Positions 24,839 through 33,912 of a stretch of 34,160 bases of DNA are shown here, one piece after another. Each line of letters starts with the position of its first letter. Position 1 is the stretch's first letter. Origin of the DNA: Candidatus Ulvibacter alkanivorans (GTDB taxonomy: Bacteria > Bacteroidota > Bacteroidia > Flavobacteriales > Flavobacteriaceae). A program made the translations under genes and the position numbers. The stretch is from NCBI RefSeq assembly GCF_003333325.1, contig NZ_QOLC01000036.1, positions 1 through 34,160 on the forward strand, read 5' to 3'. The notes below the pieces were generated by a model. That model was given only the letters and a program-made list of their open reading frames with translations, did not search any database and was not told where the DNA came from.

Positions 24839-27379
24839 TTGCAATCATTCAAAAAAAGTCTTTGTATTCTTATTTTTACAATAATTTCGGTTATTGGGGT
24901 ATACGGCCAACAAAAAGAACTTGATACTGGTCGAAAATATGAGATAAATTCTATCACGGTTACCGGTGCTCAAAATTTTAACGAACAAACGGTAATTGCT
25001 TTTACCGGTCTCAAGGAAGGAGATCGCATTTTTATTCCCGGAGAAAAACTAAGTGCCATAACCAAAAAGCTATGGGAACAAAACCTCTTTAGCGATATCG
25101 CATTTTACGTTACCAATCTTGATGGGGACAAAGTAGATCTTGAACTTTATATCGTTGAATTGCCCAAACTGAATGAGGTAACCGTAGAAGGAATCAAGCA
25201 GCGTAAGACCAAGGATATTATCGCAGATAATAACCTTAAGCCTGGAGTTAAGATCACTAAAAACCTCATTACCACGACCAAGAATTACATTACAAACAAA
25301 TATCGTGATGAAGGCTTCCTCAATACCGAGGTGATTATAAGCACGGCTCCGGCTACCGACTCCACCGGTGTAGAGATAGGTAAGAATATGAAGATCGAGA
25401 TCGATAAAGGCGAAAAAGTTAAGGTATCCTCTATCGAATTCGTGGGCAACGAACAACTTTCAGATCGCAAATTGCGTAAGGCAATGAAAGAAGTGAAACA
25501 AAAGAATTTCTTTCGAATCTTTAAACGCTCAAAGTTCTCCCAAGATTTATATGAAGAGGATAAAGCGTCTATCATTAAAAAATATAAATCGAATGGGTAT
25601 CGCGATGCACGAATCGTGAGTGATACCCTTATCGTTGAGGACGAAAAGAATGTTGCACTTCGTATTAATGTTGAAGAAGGTCAGAAATATTACTTCGGAA
25701 ACATTCGTTTTATCGGAAACAGTGTGTATACCGACAATCAATTGCGTCAAATATTAGGCATTAAAAAAGGTGAAGCCTATAACGGCGTCTTATTACAAGA
25801 ACGCATCGCAGATAACACCGATCCTGAAGCGAACGACCTTACCAACTTATATCAAAATACCGGATATCTGTTTTCAAGAATCAACCCGGTAGAAGTTGGT
25901 GTGCGTAATGATACTATCGATTTCGAAATTCGAATCGTGGAAGGAAAAATCGCGTATTTCGATCATGTTACTGTAGTTGGGAACGATCGTACCAACGACC
26001 ATGTGATCTATCGTGAATTGCGTACACGTCCCGGACAAAAATACAGCAAACGTAATGTAGTTCGAACCATTCGAGAATTAGGACAGTTAGGCTATTTTGA
26101 TCCCGAGCAATTAACACCGGAATTTAAAAATGTAGATCCAAATAACGGGACCCTCGATTTAGAATATTCGGTGGTTGAAAAAGGTGCTAGCCAGATCGAA
26201 CTTCAAGGAGGTTACGGAGGCGGTGGCTTTGTTGGAACGCTAGGGCTATCTTTTAACAACTTCTCGCTTCGGAATATCTTTAACAAGGATGCTTATAAGC
26301 CGTTACCTATGGGCGATGGTCAAAAGTTATCTATTCGTGCACAAGGAAGTAGTTTCTATCAAACCTATAGCCTGTCGCTTGTAGAGCCATGGCTAGGTGG
26401 TAAAAAACCTGTGCAGTTAAGTACATCCTTTTCACACACCATACAATACTTCTACGACTTCAGAAATAGAGATGTAGACAAGGACCGAAGATTTTTAATT
26501 ACTGGAGGATCGGTAGGATTAGCTACAAAACTAAAATGGCCAGATGATTACTTTGTCTTGTCGCAAGCGATCAGCTTTCAGCATTACAATTTAAAGAATT
26601 ATAACACTGGCTTATTTACCTTCGGAGATGGTTATTCTAACAATTTAGCCTACACCATTGGTTTAAGCCGAAACAATACTTCGGTGAACCCGATCTATCC
26701 ATTGGCAGGATCGGAGTTTAGTTTAACCGCAAAATTAACGCCACCGTATTCGCTCTTCAACAATGTTGATTATGATAATCTAGGAAATCTGCCAGAATTT
26801 CAGGATTTTGACGGTAATCCTAACCGAAGCAAGATCGATCAAGAACGCTTTAAGTGGTTAGAATACTATAAGATCAAATTTAAAGGTACTTGGTATACGA
26901 GAATAGTTGAAAACCTAGTGTTAAGAACCAATACAGAATTTGGCTTCTTAGGGGCTTATAATCCGGATCGAGGTATCCCACCTTTTGAACGATTCTTCGT
27001 TGGTGGAGATGGTTTGGGATCATTTAGTTTGGACGGTCGTGAAGTGATTCAGTTACGAGGATATCCTAATCAATCACTTTCTAATCAAGATGGAAATACC
27101 ATTTACAATAAATTTTCGTTAGAAATACGATACCCTATTACCTTAAAGCAATTAGCATCCATTTATGTGCTAGGTTTTGCCGAAGGAGGTGGTTCGTACG
27201 ACGGCTTTAGAGAATACAATCCTTTTAGCCTAAAACGTTCTGCCGGAGCAGGATTACGTATATTTATGCCGGCATTTGGATTATTAGGAATCGATTTTGG
27301 ATATGGGTTTGATCCTATCTTAGGTGGATCACAACCAAATGGTTGGGAAACACACTTTATTATTGGACAACAATTTTAA
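24839..27379 (+). CDS. bamA: Outer membrane protein assembly factor BamA
   Basis: An 846-aa central subunit of the machine that inserts beta-barrel proteins into the outer membrane. A signal peptide (SLCILIFTIISVIGVYG) is followed by five POTRA repeats over about residues 34-450, recognised by repeated ITVTGAQNF-, VEFVGNEQLSD- and VTVVGNDRTND-like strands, and by a C-terminal barrel. The barrel carries LRGYPNQSL at 739-747 (the RGY/F motif) and ends in Phe, as the barrel signal requires. No ATG exists near the start. TTG at 24839, seven bases past the uppS stop, gives a normal signal peptide; a TTG at 24800 would add 13 residues and overlap uppS. Confidence 0.93.
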   Translation: MQSFKKSLCILIFTIISVIGVYGQQKELDTGRKYEINSITVTGAQNFNEQTVIAFTGLKEGDRIFIPGEKLSAITKKLWEQNLFSDIAFYVTNLDGDKVDLELYIVELPKLNEVTVEGIKQRKTKDIIADNNLKPGVKITKNLITTTKNYITNKYRDEGFLNTEVIISTAPATDSTGVEIGKNMKIEIDKGEKVKVSSIEFVGNEQLSDRKLRKAMKEVKQKNFFRIFKRSKFSQDLYEEDKASIIKKYKSNGYRDARIVSDTLIVEDEKNVALRINVEEGQKYYFGNIRFIGNSVYTDNQLRQILGIKKGEAYNGVLLQERIADNTDPEANDLTNLYQNTGYLFSRINPVEVGVRNDTIDFEIRIVEGKIAYFDHVTVVGNDRTNDHVIYRELRTRPGQKYSKRNVVRTIRELGQLGYFDPEQLTPEFKNVDPNNGTLDLEYSVVEKGASQIELQGGYGGGGFVGTLGLSFNNFSLRNIFNKDAYKPLPMGDGQKLSIRAQGSSFYQTYSLSLVEPWLGGKKPVQLSTSFSHTIQYFYDFRNRDVDKDRRFLITGGSVGLATKLKWPDDYFVLSQAISFQHYNLKNYNTGLFTFGDGYSNNLAYTIGLSRNNTSVNPIYPLAGSEFSLTAKLTPPYSLFNNVDYDNLGNLPEFQDFDGNPNRSKIDQERFKWLEYYKIKFKGTWYTRIVENLVLRTNTEFGFLGAYNPDRGIPPFERFFVGGDGLGSFSLDGREVIQLRGYPNQSLSNQDGNTIYNKFSLEIRYPITLKQLASIYVLGFAEGGGSYDGFREYNPFSLKRSAGAGLRIFMPAFGLLGIDFGYGFDPILGGSQPNGWETHFIIGQQF

Positions 27380-27417
27380 CTTTGGCACGATATTTTCTTA
27401 AACAACAACCAACAATT

Positions 27418-28275
27418 ATGAAGACTAAAAAGTTACTATTTCTTGCTTTTGCGTTTTTGTGCTTAACCTTCGTAGCTCAAGCACAACGAGGCGCTCGTAT
27501 TGGATATATAGACATGGAATACATTCTGGAGAATGTTCCTGAATACACTGAAGCTTCTATGCAGCTAGAAGGCAAGGTGATGAAGTGGAAACAAGACATT
27601 GAAAAGAAAAGCAAAGAGATCGATCAAATGAAGCTAAATTTAAGCAACGAACGTGTGTTGCTTACTAAAGAGCTTATCGAAGAACGCGAAGAAGAGATCA
27701 AAATTAAAGAGGATGAAATGCTAGAATACCAACAAGATCGTTTTGGTCCTAATGGCGATCTGTTTATTCAGCGTCGACAATTAGTACAGCCAATACAGGA
27801 TCAAGTATTTAACATCGTACAAGAAATAGCTGAAAACAAAAAATACGATTTTATCTTCGATCGTGCGTCAGGAGATCTGCAAATGTTGTTTGCAGCAGAG
27901 CGAAACGATATAAGCGATCAAGTATTACGAAGTATTAATCGAGCTGCCAAACGTGAAGAAATTAGTACTAAAAAAGAAAAGCGAGAATTAGAGCGACGTG
28001 AAGAACTTAGTCTTGAAGAAGACGAAGCAGTAACCGAGCGTGAAGAAGCAATTGAAGCTAGAAAATCGGAACGCGAGCAAGCAATGGAAGAGCGTAGACG
28101 TGTAAGAGATTCAATTCGTGCCGCTAAACAAGCCGAATTCGAAGCAAGACGTCAACGACTTCTAGAAGAAAGACAACGAAGACAAGACTCTATTAGAGCA
28201 GCCCGTGAAAACCGAAATAATCCTCCCGGAGAGAACGAGGAAGAAGAAGAAGGTGAAGGCGGAAATAATAAATAA
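27418..28275 (+). CDS. OmpH/Skp-family protein with charged C-terminal extension
   Basis: A 285-aa periplasmic chaperone-like protein. The signal peptide ends in A-Q-A (about residue 22). The Skp/OmpH core spans about 24-190, with IGYIDMEYILENVPEY followed by a long coiled coil. From about 190 to the end is an unusual extension rich in Glu, Arg and Lys with two copies of a D-S-I-R-A-A motif starting at residues 231 and 257, then an acidic Gly-rich tail. The usual Skp is about 160 aa. It directly follows bamA (38-base gap) and so probably carries barrel precursors to it. The frame opens upstream at 27343 inside bamA; the ATG before the signal peptide is preferred. Confidence 0.9.
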   Translation: MKTKKLLFLAFAFLCLTFVAQAQRGARIGYIDMEYILENVPEYTEASMQLEGKVMKWKQDIEKKSKEIDQMKLNLSNERVLLTKELIEEREEEIKIKEDEMLEYQQDRFGPNGDLFIQRRQLVQPIQDQVFNIVQEIAENKKYDFIFDRASGDLQMLFAAERNDISDQVLRSINRAAKREEISTKKEKRELERREELSLEEDEAVTEREEAIEARKSEREQAMEERRRVRDSIRAAKQAEFEARRQRLLEERQRRQDSIRAARENRNNPPGENEEEEEGEGGNNK

Positions 28276-28317
28276 ATTAACACTCAATTTTTAAACACTT
28301 AATTTAATACAATAACA

Positions 28318-28827
28318 ATGAAAAAGTTCAAATTTTTATTCGTAGCTATCATGATGTTTGTTGGAGCTACAACAGTTGCAACTGCGCAATCAAAAATAGC
28401 GCATGTTAACACCCAAGAGCTAGTTGAAGCTATGCCTGAAATGAAAGCAGCTCAGAGTCAATTAGAGAAACTTCAGAAGACCTACGATACAGAGATCAAA
28501 GCAATGGCAAAAGAATTAGATGTCAAAGTAAAGCTTTACGGTTCGGAAGAAGGAAGCAAGACCGATGAAGAGAACGCAAAACGTGCGCAAGAAGTACAAG
28601 GGATGCAGAATAACATCGTTGCTTACAGAAACGAAGCAATGAAAGACCTACAACAAAAAGAGATCGATATTCTTCAACCAATTCTAGAGAAAGCACGTGC
28701 TGCGATCCAAAAAGTGGCAAGAGCACAAGGGTTCGAATATGTACTTGATTCTTCTCAAGGATCGGGAATTTTATTAGCCGATGGGAAAGATCTTCTTGGT
28801 GATGTAAAAAAAGAACTAGGAATGTAA
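28318..28827 (+). CDS. OmpH/Skp-family periplasmic chaperone
   Basis: A 169-aa protein of normal Skp length. The signal peptide ends in A-T-A (about residue 23), followed by SKIAHVNTQELVEAMPEMKAA and a long coiled coil, closing with FEYVLDSSQGSGILLADG, which matches the Skp trimer core. It stands 42 bases after the longer OmpH gene and before a strong terminator. The two copies suggest division of labour in carrying outer-membrane proteins. Confidence 0.93.
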   Translation: MKKFKFLFVAIMMFVGATTVATAQSKIAHVNTQELVEAMPEMKAAQSQLEKLQKTYDTEIKAMAKELDVKVKLYGSEEGSKTDEENAKRAQEVQGMQNNIVAYRNEAMKDLQQKEIDILQPILEKARAAIQKVARAQGFEYVLDSSQGSGILLADGKDLLGDVKKELGM

Positions 28828-28848
28828 TTTAAATTCATTTCACTATAC

Positions 28849-28878
28849 AAAAGCCTGCTTATTTAGCAGGCTTTTTTT
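28849..28878 (+). terminator. Terminator after the bamA-ompH string
   Basis: An 11-bp perfect stem (28849-28859 with 28865-28875), a 5-nt loop and a run of seven T. It closes the long rightward gene string 21 bases past the second OmpH stop, ahead of murI. Confidence 0.9.
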
Positions 28879-28927
28879 ATGACCATAAGCAAATATCCTT
28901 CTTAATAGTTTGCGTATTTTTATCGGA

Positions 28928-29719
28928 ATGAAAATATCAAGTCCTATAGGAATATTCGATTCGGGCGTTGGTGGTTCTTCCATATGGAAAGAGATACATC
29001 AACGTCTTCCCAACGAAGACACTATCTATTTAGCAGATAGTATTAATGCGCCTTACGGCAACCGATCGGCTCAAGAGATTATTAGGTTAAGCCTAAAGAA
29101 CACTCAGACTTTAATTAATATGGGTTCCAAGATCATTGTAGTGGCTTGCAATACTGCTACAACCAATGCGATCGATATATTGCGCGAGCAGTTTACAATT
29201 CCTATCATAGGCATAGAACCTGCCATAAAACCGGCTGCATTAAAAACTAAATCAAGGTCGATAGGAATATTAGCCACCAAAGGAACACTGAGCAGTGCTC
29301 TATTTCACAAGACGGCCGAAGAATTTACAAAAGACATTTCGGTAATTGAGATCATTGGTGAAGGTTTGGTTCCACTTATTGAAAACAACCAAATTGATAG
29401 CGACGAAATGAATGCCTTATTAAAAGAATATACTTCACCCATGATTGCTGCCAACATAGACTACTTGGTGTTAGGCTGTAGTCATTATCCTTATCTTATT
29501 CCGAAGTTAACAGAAATCCTACCCTCGGAAGTTACCATCATAGATTCGGGTGAAGCAGTAGCCAAACAAACCCAAACCATTTTAGAGAATCACGGATTGC
29601 TTCAGAAGGAAAACAGAATACCTACCCTTCAATTCTATACCAATGCCAATCCGTCAACTTTGAAGAATTTACTGGCTAATTTTTCCGAAGAAATTTCAGT
29701 GAAAGAGAAAGAATTCTAA
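28928..29719 (+). CDS. murI: Glutamate racemase
   Basis: A 263-aa enzyme that converts L- to D-glutamate for peptidoglycan. It shows IGIFDSGVGGSS near the start, the first catalytic cysteine as Cys74 in VVACNTATTNAI, and the second as Cys184 in LVLGCSHYPYL with His186. The frame opens earlier at a TTG (28910), but the ATG at 28928 gives the normal family N-terminus. It is separated from the gene string upstream by a terminator, so it needs its own promoter; the sequence TAGTTTG at about 28906 is one base short of the -7 consensus. It meets the LytTR gene tail to tail with no gap. Confidence 0.95.
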   Translation: MKISSPIGIFDSGVGGSSIWKEIHQRLPNEDTIYLADSINAPYGNRSAQEIIRLSLKNTQTLINMGSKIIVVACNTATTNAIDILREQFTIPIIGIEPAIKPAALKTKSRSIGILATKGTLSSALFHKTAEEFTKDISVIEIIGEGLVPLIENNQIDSDEMNALLKEYTSPMIAANIDYLVLGCSHYPYLIPKLTEILPSEVTIIDSGEAVAKQTQTILENHGLLQKENRIPTLQFYTNANPSTLKNLLANFSEEISVKEKEF

Positions 29720-30451
29720 CTAGCTAAAGTAGGCGAGCAATTCTTTCTTTCGAGATGGACTCACCATGACCTCTTTGCCGTTGGAAAGCACCACACTACC
29801 TCCCTTGCCTTTTTTATATTCGATCACGGCGTTTACATTCACCAAATAAGATTTATGAACACGCGCAAAGCCGTTTTTCGCCAGGATCTGTTCAAAATAC
29901 TTTAGCGTTTTGCTCACTAATTTCTTTCGGTCTGTTAAATAGATGTTGGTATAATTATCATCGGCTTGACAGTATAGGATATCGGCGATCTCCAATACTT
30001 CAAATCCGTTCTGCACAGGAATGGTGATCTTACCATTAACTTGAGCGTTCACCGGCTGAAGTACCGTGTTCTGCAAACTATTCTCCTTTTCTTTGATCGC
30101 ATACACATAATCAACAGCTTCAATCAGCTTATCGATCGATATAGGTTTTAGTAGATAGTAAGACGCGTGGGCATTCAAGGCCTCGATCGCGTAATGACTG
30201 TAGGCCGTTACGAAGACCGTTTCAAATTGACGATCTCCCACCTTATCCAACAAATCGAATGCGTTACCATAAGGCATCTCTACGTCTAAGAAAACTAGGT
30301 CTAAGGAATGATTTCTAATTAGCACTAAGCCTTCTTCTATATTGGAAGCTTCTCCTACCAGGTCGACCTTGGGACAGTATTTTAAAATATAGTTTTTTAA
30401 AATTTCTCTGCTCTTGGCTTCGTCTTCAACGAGTATGGCTTTTAATTTCAT
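29720..30451 (-). CDS. LytTR-type response regulator
   Basis: A 243-aa DNA-binding response regulator. The receiver domain (about 4-120) has LVEDEAKSRE with the acidic pair, phospho-acceptor Asp56 in VFLDVEMP, the Thr in VFVTAYS, and Lys in LLKPIS. The C-terminal LytTR domain (about 145-240) has FEVLEIADILYCQADDNYTNIYL and FARVHKSYLVNVNAV. The ATG shares its A with the kinase TGA stop, a coupling overlap, so it is made with and probably phosphorylated by that kinase. Targets are unknown. Confidence 0.93.
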   Translation of the reverse strand: MKLKAILVEDEAKSREILKNYILKYCPKVDLVGEASNIEEGLVLIRNHSLDLVFLDVEMPYGNAFDLLDKVGDRQFETVFVTAYSHYAIEALNAHASYYLLKPISIDKLIEAVDYVYAIKEKENSLQNTVLQPVNAQVNGKITIPVQNGFEVLEIADILYCQADDNYTNIYLTDRKKLVSKTLKYFEQILAKNGFARVHKSYLVNVNAVIEYKKGKGGSVVLSNGKEVMVSPSRKKELLAYFS

Positions 30452-32658
30452 CAATCTTTCTTTAACACTAAACTTACACGCGTACCCGTTTCGTCTTGGG
30501 AGGCATCTTCTATTATAACATCTACTTTATCTTTATACATCTCATTTAGGATAGCAATTCGTTTTTGGATATTGCCCATCCCTTTAGATTTCTGTCGTTT
30601 TTGATGTTCGGTCTTTAAGGCTTTCGATCGCTTTCGCCCAATTCCATCATCGGTGATCGTAATTTTTACCCGCTGCGAATTAAGTTGTTTAAATTCTATG
30701 AGCAACAGTCCCTTTTTGTCCTTGTAACGCAATCCATGCCATACCGCATTTTCCACATACGGCTGCAGCAACATTGGCGGGATTACATATTCTTCCATGG
30801 GGATCGTTTCATCTACCTCTATACGATACTCAAATTTATCTTGAAATCTAAAATGTTCCAGTTTCACGTAAAGGTGCAACAGTTCGAGTTCCTTTTCCAA
30901 CGGAATAAAATCTTCTTCACTGTTTTCAAGTACAGAGCGCATAAGTTGTGAAAATTCACTAAGGTATTTATTCGCAGCTCTCTCATCATTACTCGCAATA
31001 AAACTATTAACCGAGTTTAGGGCATTAAAAATAAAATGCGGATTCATTTGAGTTCGCAACGATTTTAACGCGAGTAGATTATTCGCATACTTTTGTTGTT
31101 TCACATTCTTAAACTGGGTATAAGCCATGGCCATTAAGAGCAAGGCGATAAGTACTAAAGAAGCAATCACCCATTTTTGCACGCGATTATTGGTCTCGAT
31201 CAATTCTTGGTTCTCGAATGCCAATTGATACCGACTTTCATTTAATTTTCGTTCTGTTTCTAAACTGGCAATTCGATTTTGTTTTAAAGCGATCTCACGA
31301 CTAAATCGTGCTGCTTGCGAAATTTCTTGCTCTCTTTTAATGTAGAGTTCATTCAAGACTTCCGCATATCGCTCATAGCTGTCTGCAGCCTTGTCGAAAG
31401 CTCCCATATTCTTATAGACTTCAGAGAGTTTTCGTGTGGCGTCCTTTTCCACCACTAGATCTTCTTTAGCACCGGCCTCTTCTATGCTGCGTTCTAAAAA
31501 CGGAATGGCTTCTTCATACTTTTGTTGACCCACAAAGGCATTTGCAATTTTATAATTTTGTCGCTGCGGGGTTAAAGCGCTATTGTTATCTTCCACAACA
31601 CCACTACTTTCAGCATCGTCCATCGATTCAATCTCTTCCAATGCTTCGGAACGCAACTGAATTTCTTTATCAAAATCCTGTTTTTGATTGTAAAAGTCGG
31701 CGACTTTGTTCTTTTCTTCTACAGCACGCTTGCGGGTTTCTTTTTTCGAAAGGGTTAATGAGTTATCGAAATACGTTTCAGCCTGCGATAGCGAGCCGCT
31801 TAACGCGTAGGCCTCTCCAATTTTTGAATTTAAATCGGTTATTTTTGATGTGATCGAATTATTAGTTGCTACATCCAATCCTAGTTGGTAGTTCTTTATC
31901 GCTTCGGAAGGCGTGTTGGTTGCCATATAAACATCGCCCAAACCTTGATATACGGCAATGCGCTGAAATACCGATAAACGTTGCGCTAACAATCGATTAT
32001 AGGTAGTAATGCTCTCTTGATAGTTATTATTACTTCGGAAGGCTTCAGCGAGTTTAATCCGAACATCGGTCTTAGGACTTGCGTCCAAACTTCGTTTATA
32101 GTTATCGACTGCCAGATCGCTCTGTTGCCAATAAAGATTAATATCTCCTAAGGTTTCGAAAGCTATACTATTCTGCGAATTCGACCCAACCTTACCGGGA
32201 ACCGATTCTAATGCTTTGGTAACGTATTCTATACTCCGCTTAGGGTCCGTCTTTAAAATTGTTTGGGCCGAATCTATATAAGTAGTAAATAAACTATTTG
32301 AAGGGGAATTGGTTAATCGCTGTGATGCAGGTTGTAATTCGTCTTCGGCCTTTTCTACCTCTATTCTCAGGTAATCACCCTGTCTTATTTCTCGATAGAC
32401 CGTTTGGAAGGCATCACTTCTAATCACTATTTGATCACCCTCACCAGCTTTAATTGAAAATCGACCGTTGGCATCGGTAGTGGTGTAAGCACCCCCAACG
32501 ATTTCTACGTTCACTTTAGGAATTGGTTGCTCGTTAGCTTTATCGATTACTTCACCCTTTACCACAAATTGTGGCGATTCGCTTTTAGAGTTTTGTGCCG
32601 TAGCTGTGACCCCTAAAAGGAAAAACAATAATGGTGTATAAAACAGGTGAAAGCGCAT
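30451..32658 (-). CDS. LytS-type sensor histidine kinase with CarboxypepD-reg and TPR domains
   Basis: A 735-aa membrane sensor. A signal peptide or first membrane segment is followed by a carboxypeptidase-regulatory-like beta-sandwich (about 30-95, VVKGEVIDKANEQPIPKVNV..TDANGRFSI), then several TPR repeats (about 115-460). A single transmembrane helix lies at about 493-513 (WVIASLVLIALLLMAMAY). The cytoplasmic part is a His_kinase domain with His541 in NPHFIFNALNSV and an ATP-binding domain with YVENAVWHGLRY and TDDGIG. The sensor part is periplasmic by prediction. The frame opens at a GTG (32688); the ATG at 32658 gives a cleaner signal sequence and is used, though the choice is open. Confidence 0.9.
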   Translation of the reverse strand: MRFHLFYTPLLFFLLGVTATAQNSKSESPQFVVKGEVIDKANEQPIPKVNVEIVGGAYTTTDANGRFSIKAGEGDQIVIRSDAFQTVYREIRQGDYLRIEVEKAEDELQPASQRLTNSPSNSLFTTYIDSAQTILKTDPKRSIEYVTKALESVPGKVGSNSQNSIAFETLGDINLYWQQSDLAVDNYKRSLDASPKTDVRIKLAEAFRSNNNYQESITTYNRLLAQRLSVFQRIAVYQGLGDVYMATNTPSEAIKNYQLGLDVATNNSITSKITDLNSKIGEAYALSGSLSQAETYFDNSLTLSKKETRKRAVEEKNKVADFYNQKQDFDKEIQLRSEALEEIESMDDAESSGVVEDNNSALTPQRQNYKIANAFVGQQKYEEAIPFLERSIEEAGAKEDLVVEKDATRKLSEVYKNMGAFDKAADSYERYAEVLNELYIKREQEISQAARFSREIALKQNRIASLETERKLNESRYQLAFENQELIETNNRVQKWVIASLVLIALLLMAMAYTQFKNVKQQKYANNLLALKSLRTQMNPHFIFNALNSVNSFIASNDERAANKYLSEFSQLMRSVLENSEEDFIPLEKELELLHLYVKLEHFRFQDKFEYRIEVDETIPMEEYVIPPMLLQPYVENAVWHGLRYKDKKGLLLIEFKQLNSQRVKITITDDGIGRKRSKALKTEHQKRQKSKGMGNIQKRIAILNEMYKDKVDVIIEDASQDETGTRVSLVLKKD

Positions 32659-32897
32659 ACGATATAAGTTCGCTATAAACTTACGCACTTTATTTTGTAC
32701 TAAGAAATGAGTATTTAAGGATATATGTATCCATTGTGACGTTTAAGCGTAGTTAACGTACTGAAAGGGTCATTTCACACAATAGAAAGACAGCCACACT
32801 CATTCGCGTTTTTTAGTGTAAAAATAGTGAAAGCTACCAACTTGAAGTTGTAGTTCACGAATGCATACAGTCCGTATTATATTTTACTAATTTGACG

Positions 32898-33899
32898 TTA
32901 GTTGATCGCCGGACAGTTACAGTCGTAAGGCTCTGGTCTTCCACCTAAGAAATCGTACCCAAGGGTGATTTGGTGAAACCCACCACTGTCGAATTTAATA
33001 TTCCCAATTTGATAGGAATAGGTATACGCGAACATAAAGTTATTATAATTTATTCCTACGATTGGGGTCACATATTGCAGTTTTTGATCACTTATTTCTG
33101 TACCGTCTAAGAATTCGGCACCGTCAAAACTTCTTCGGTAGGATAGCCCTCCCCATAACTGACCAAAATCCATGTTGCGGTAGGCTTTAAAATTCACGTC
33201 TATGGTCTGTTCGCCGGTTCTTTCTGTAAACTGGAACAAGAACGAAGGTTCATACGCCCATGTAGATCCGTATCTTCCTATTGCATATGCTGCCGATAAG
33301 ATATAACGCCTTTGATTGTTGTTTTCAAACTCTTCGGAAAAAATACTTCTATTCTGAAAGATTATATTCTTCACCGTAAAATGCCCGGAGAAATCAAGAA
33401 AGTTATAAGAAACACCGGCATCAATGTTAAAGTAAGAACTACTCTGAATGATGCCCGCAATGATCGGGTCAAAATCATTCGGATCAAATTGTGTTTCATC
33501 AAGCCTAGATTGTATGATTCCAGCGCTTAAGCCAAAAGACAACTGATTTAAATCGGCTTCGCTTCTCGAAAACATAATATGATGCGCATAGGTAAGATAT
33601 CCTCCCGTTTGTGAGTGATATCCATTTTGATCGTTGAACACGATTGCTCCAACACCAGAACGCTCCCCAATCCTCGCATTAAAGCTCAATGTTTGAAGGT
33701 TTGGAGCTTCATTTTGATCGAACCACTGTTGACGTGCCGTTAAGCGAATCTGATTATGTGCTGCTGCCCCGGCCATAGAGGGGTGCAATAAATATAAATT
33801 ATCTGAAAGGTAGTCACTATAAAAAGGGATGCCATCTTGTGAAAATCCGAGCTGTGTTACTAAAAATAGTAAGATAAAGTAGGTTTTTTTAATCTTCAT
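32898..33899 (-). CDS. PorP/SprF-family type IX secretion membrane protein
   Basis: A 333-aa outer-membrane protein with a signal peptide (MKIKKTYFILLFLVTQLGFSQ) and the family opening DGIPFYSDYLSDNLYLLHPSMAGAA. A beta-barrel-like pattern follows, with FNARIGERSGVGAIVFND, HHIMFS and the closing FHQITLGYDFLGGRPEP. Members such as SprF act with one partner cargo and are needed to attach or export it through the type IX system. It starts 13 bases after the stop of a gene ending in a type B cargo domain, which is probably that partner. About 240 bases beyond its stop, up to the kinase start, hold no gene that I can see. Confidence 0.9.
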   Translation of the reverse strand: MKIKKTYFILLFLVTQLGFSQDGIPFYSDYLSDNLYLLHPSMAGAAAHNQIRLTARQQWFDQNEAPNLQTLSFNARIGERSGVGAIVFNDQNGYHSQTGGYLTYAHHIMFSRSEADLNQLSFGLSAGIIQSRLDETQFDPNDFDPIIAGIIQSSSYFNIDAGVSYNFLDFSGHFTVKNIIFQNRSIFSEEFENNNQRRYILSAAYAIGRYGSTWAYEPSFLFQFTERTGEQTIDVNFKAYRNMDFGQLWGGLSYRRSFDGAEFLDGTEISDQKLQYVTPIVGINYNNFMFAYTYSYQIGNIKFDSGGFHQITLGYDFLGGRPEPYDCNCPAIN

Positions 33900-33912
33900 A
33901 AGTCTTTAAGTT

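Noticed and set aside
27343..27417. Longer N-terminus of the first OmpH protein
   Set aside because: The added 25 codons overlap bamA and precede a complete signal peptide that starts at the ATG at 27418.
28910..28927. Upstream TTG start of murI
   Set aside because: The ATG at 28928 gives the normal N-terminus, and the six extra residues add nothing seen in the family.
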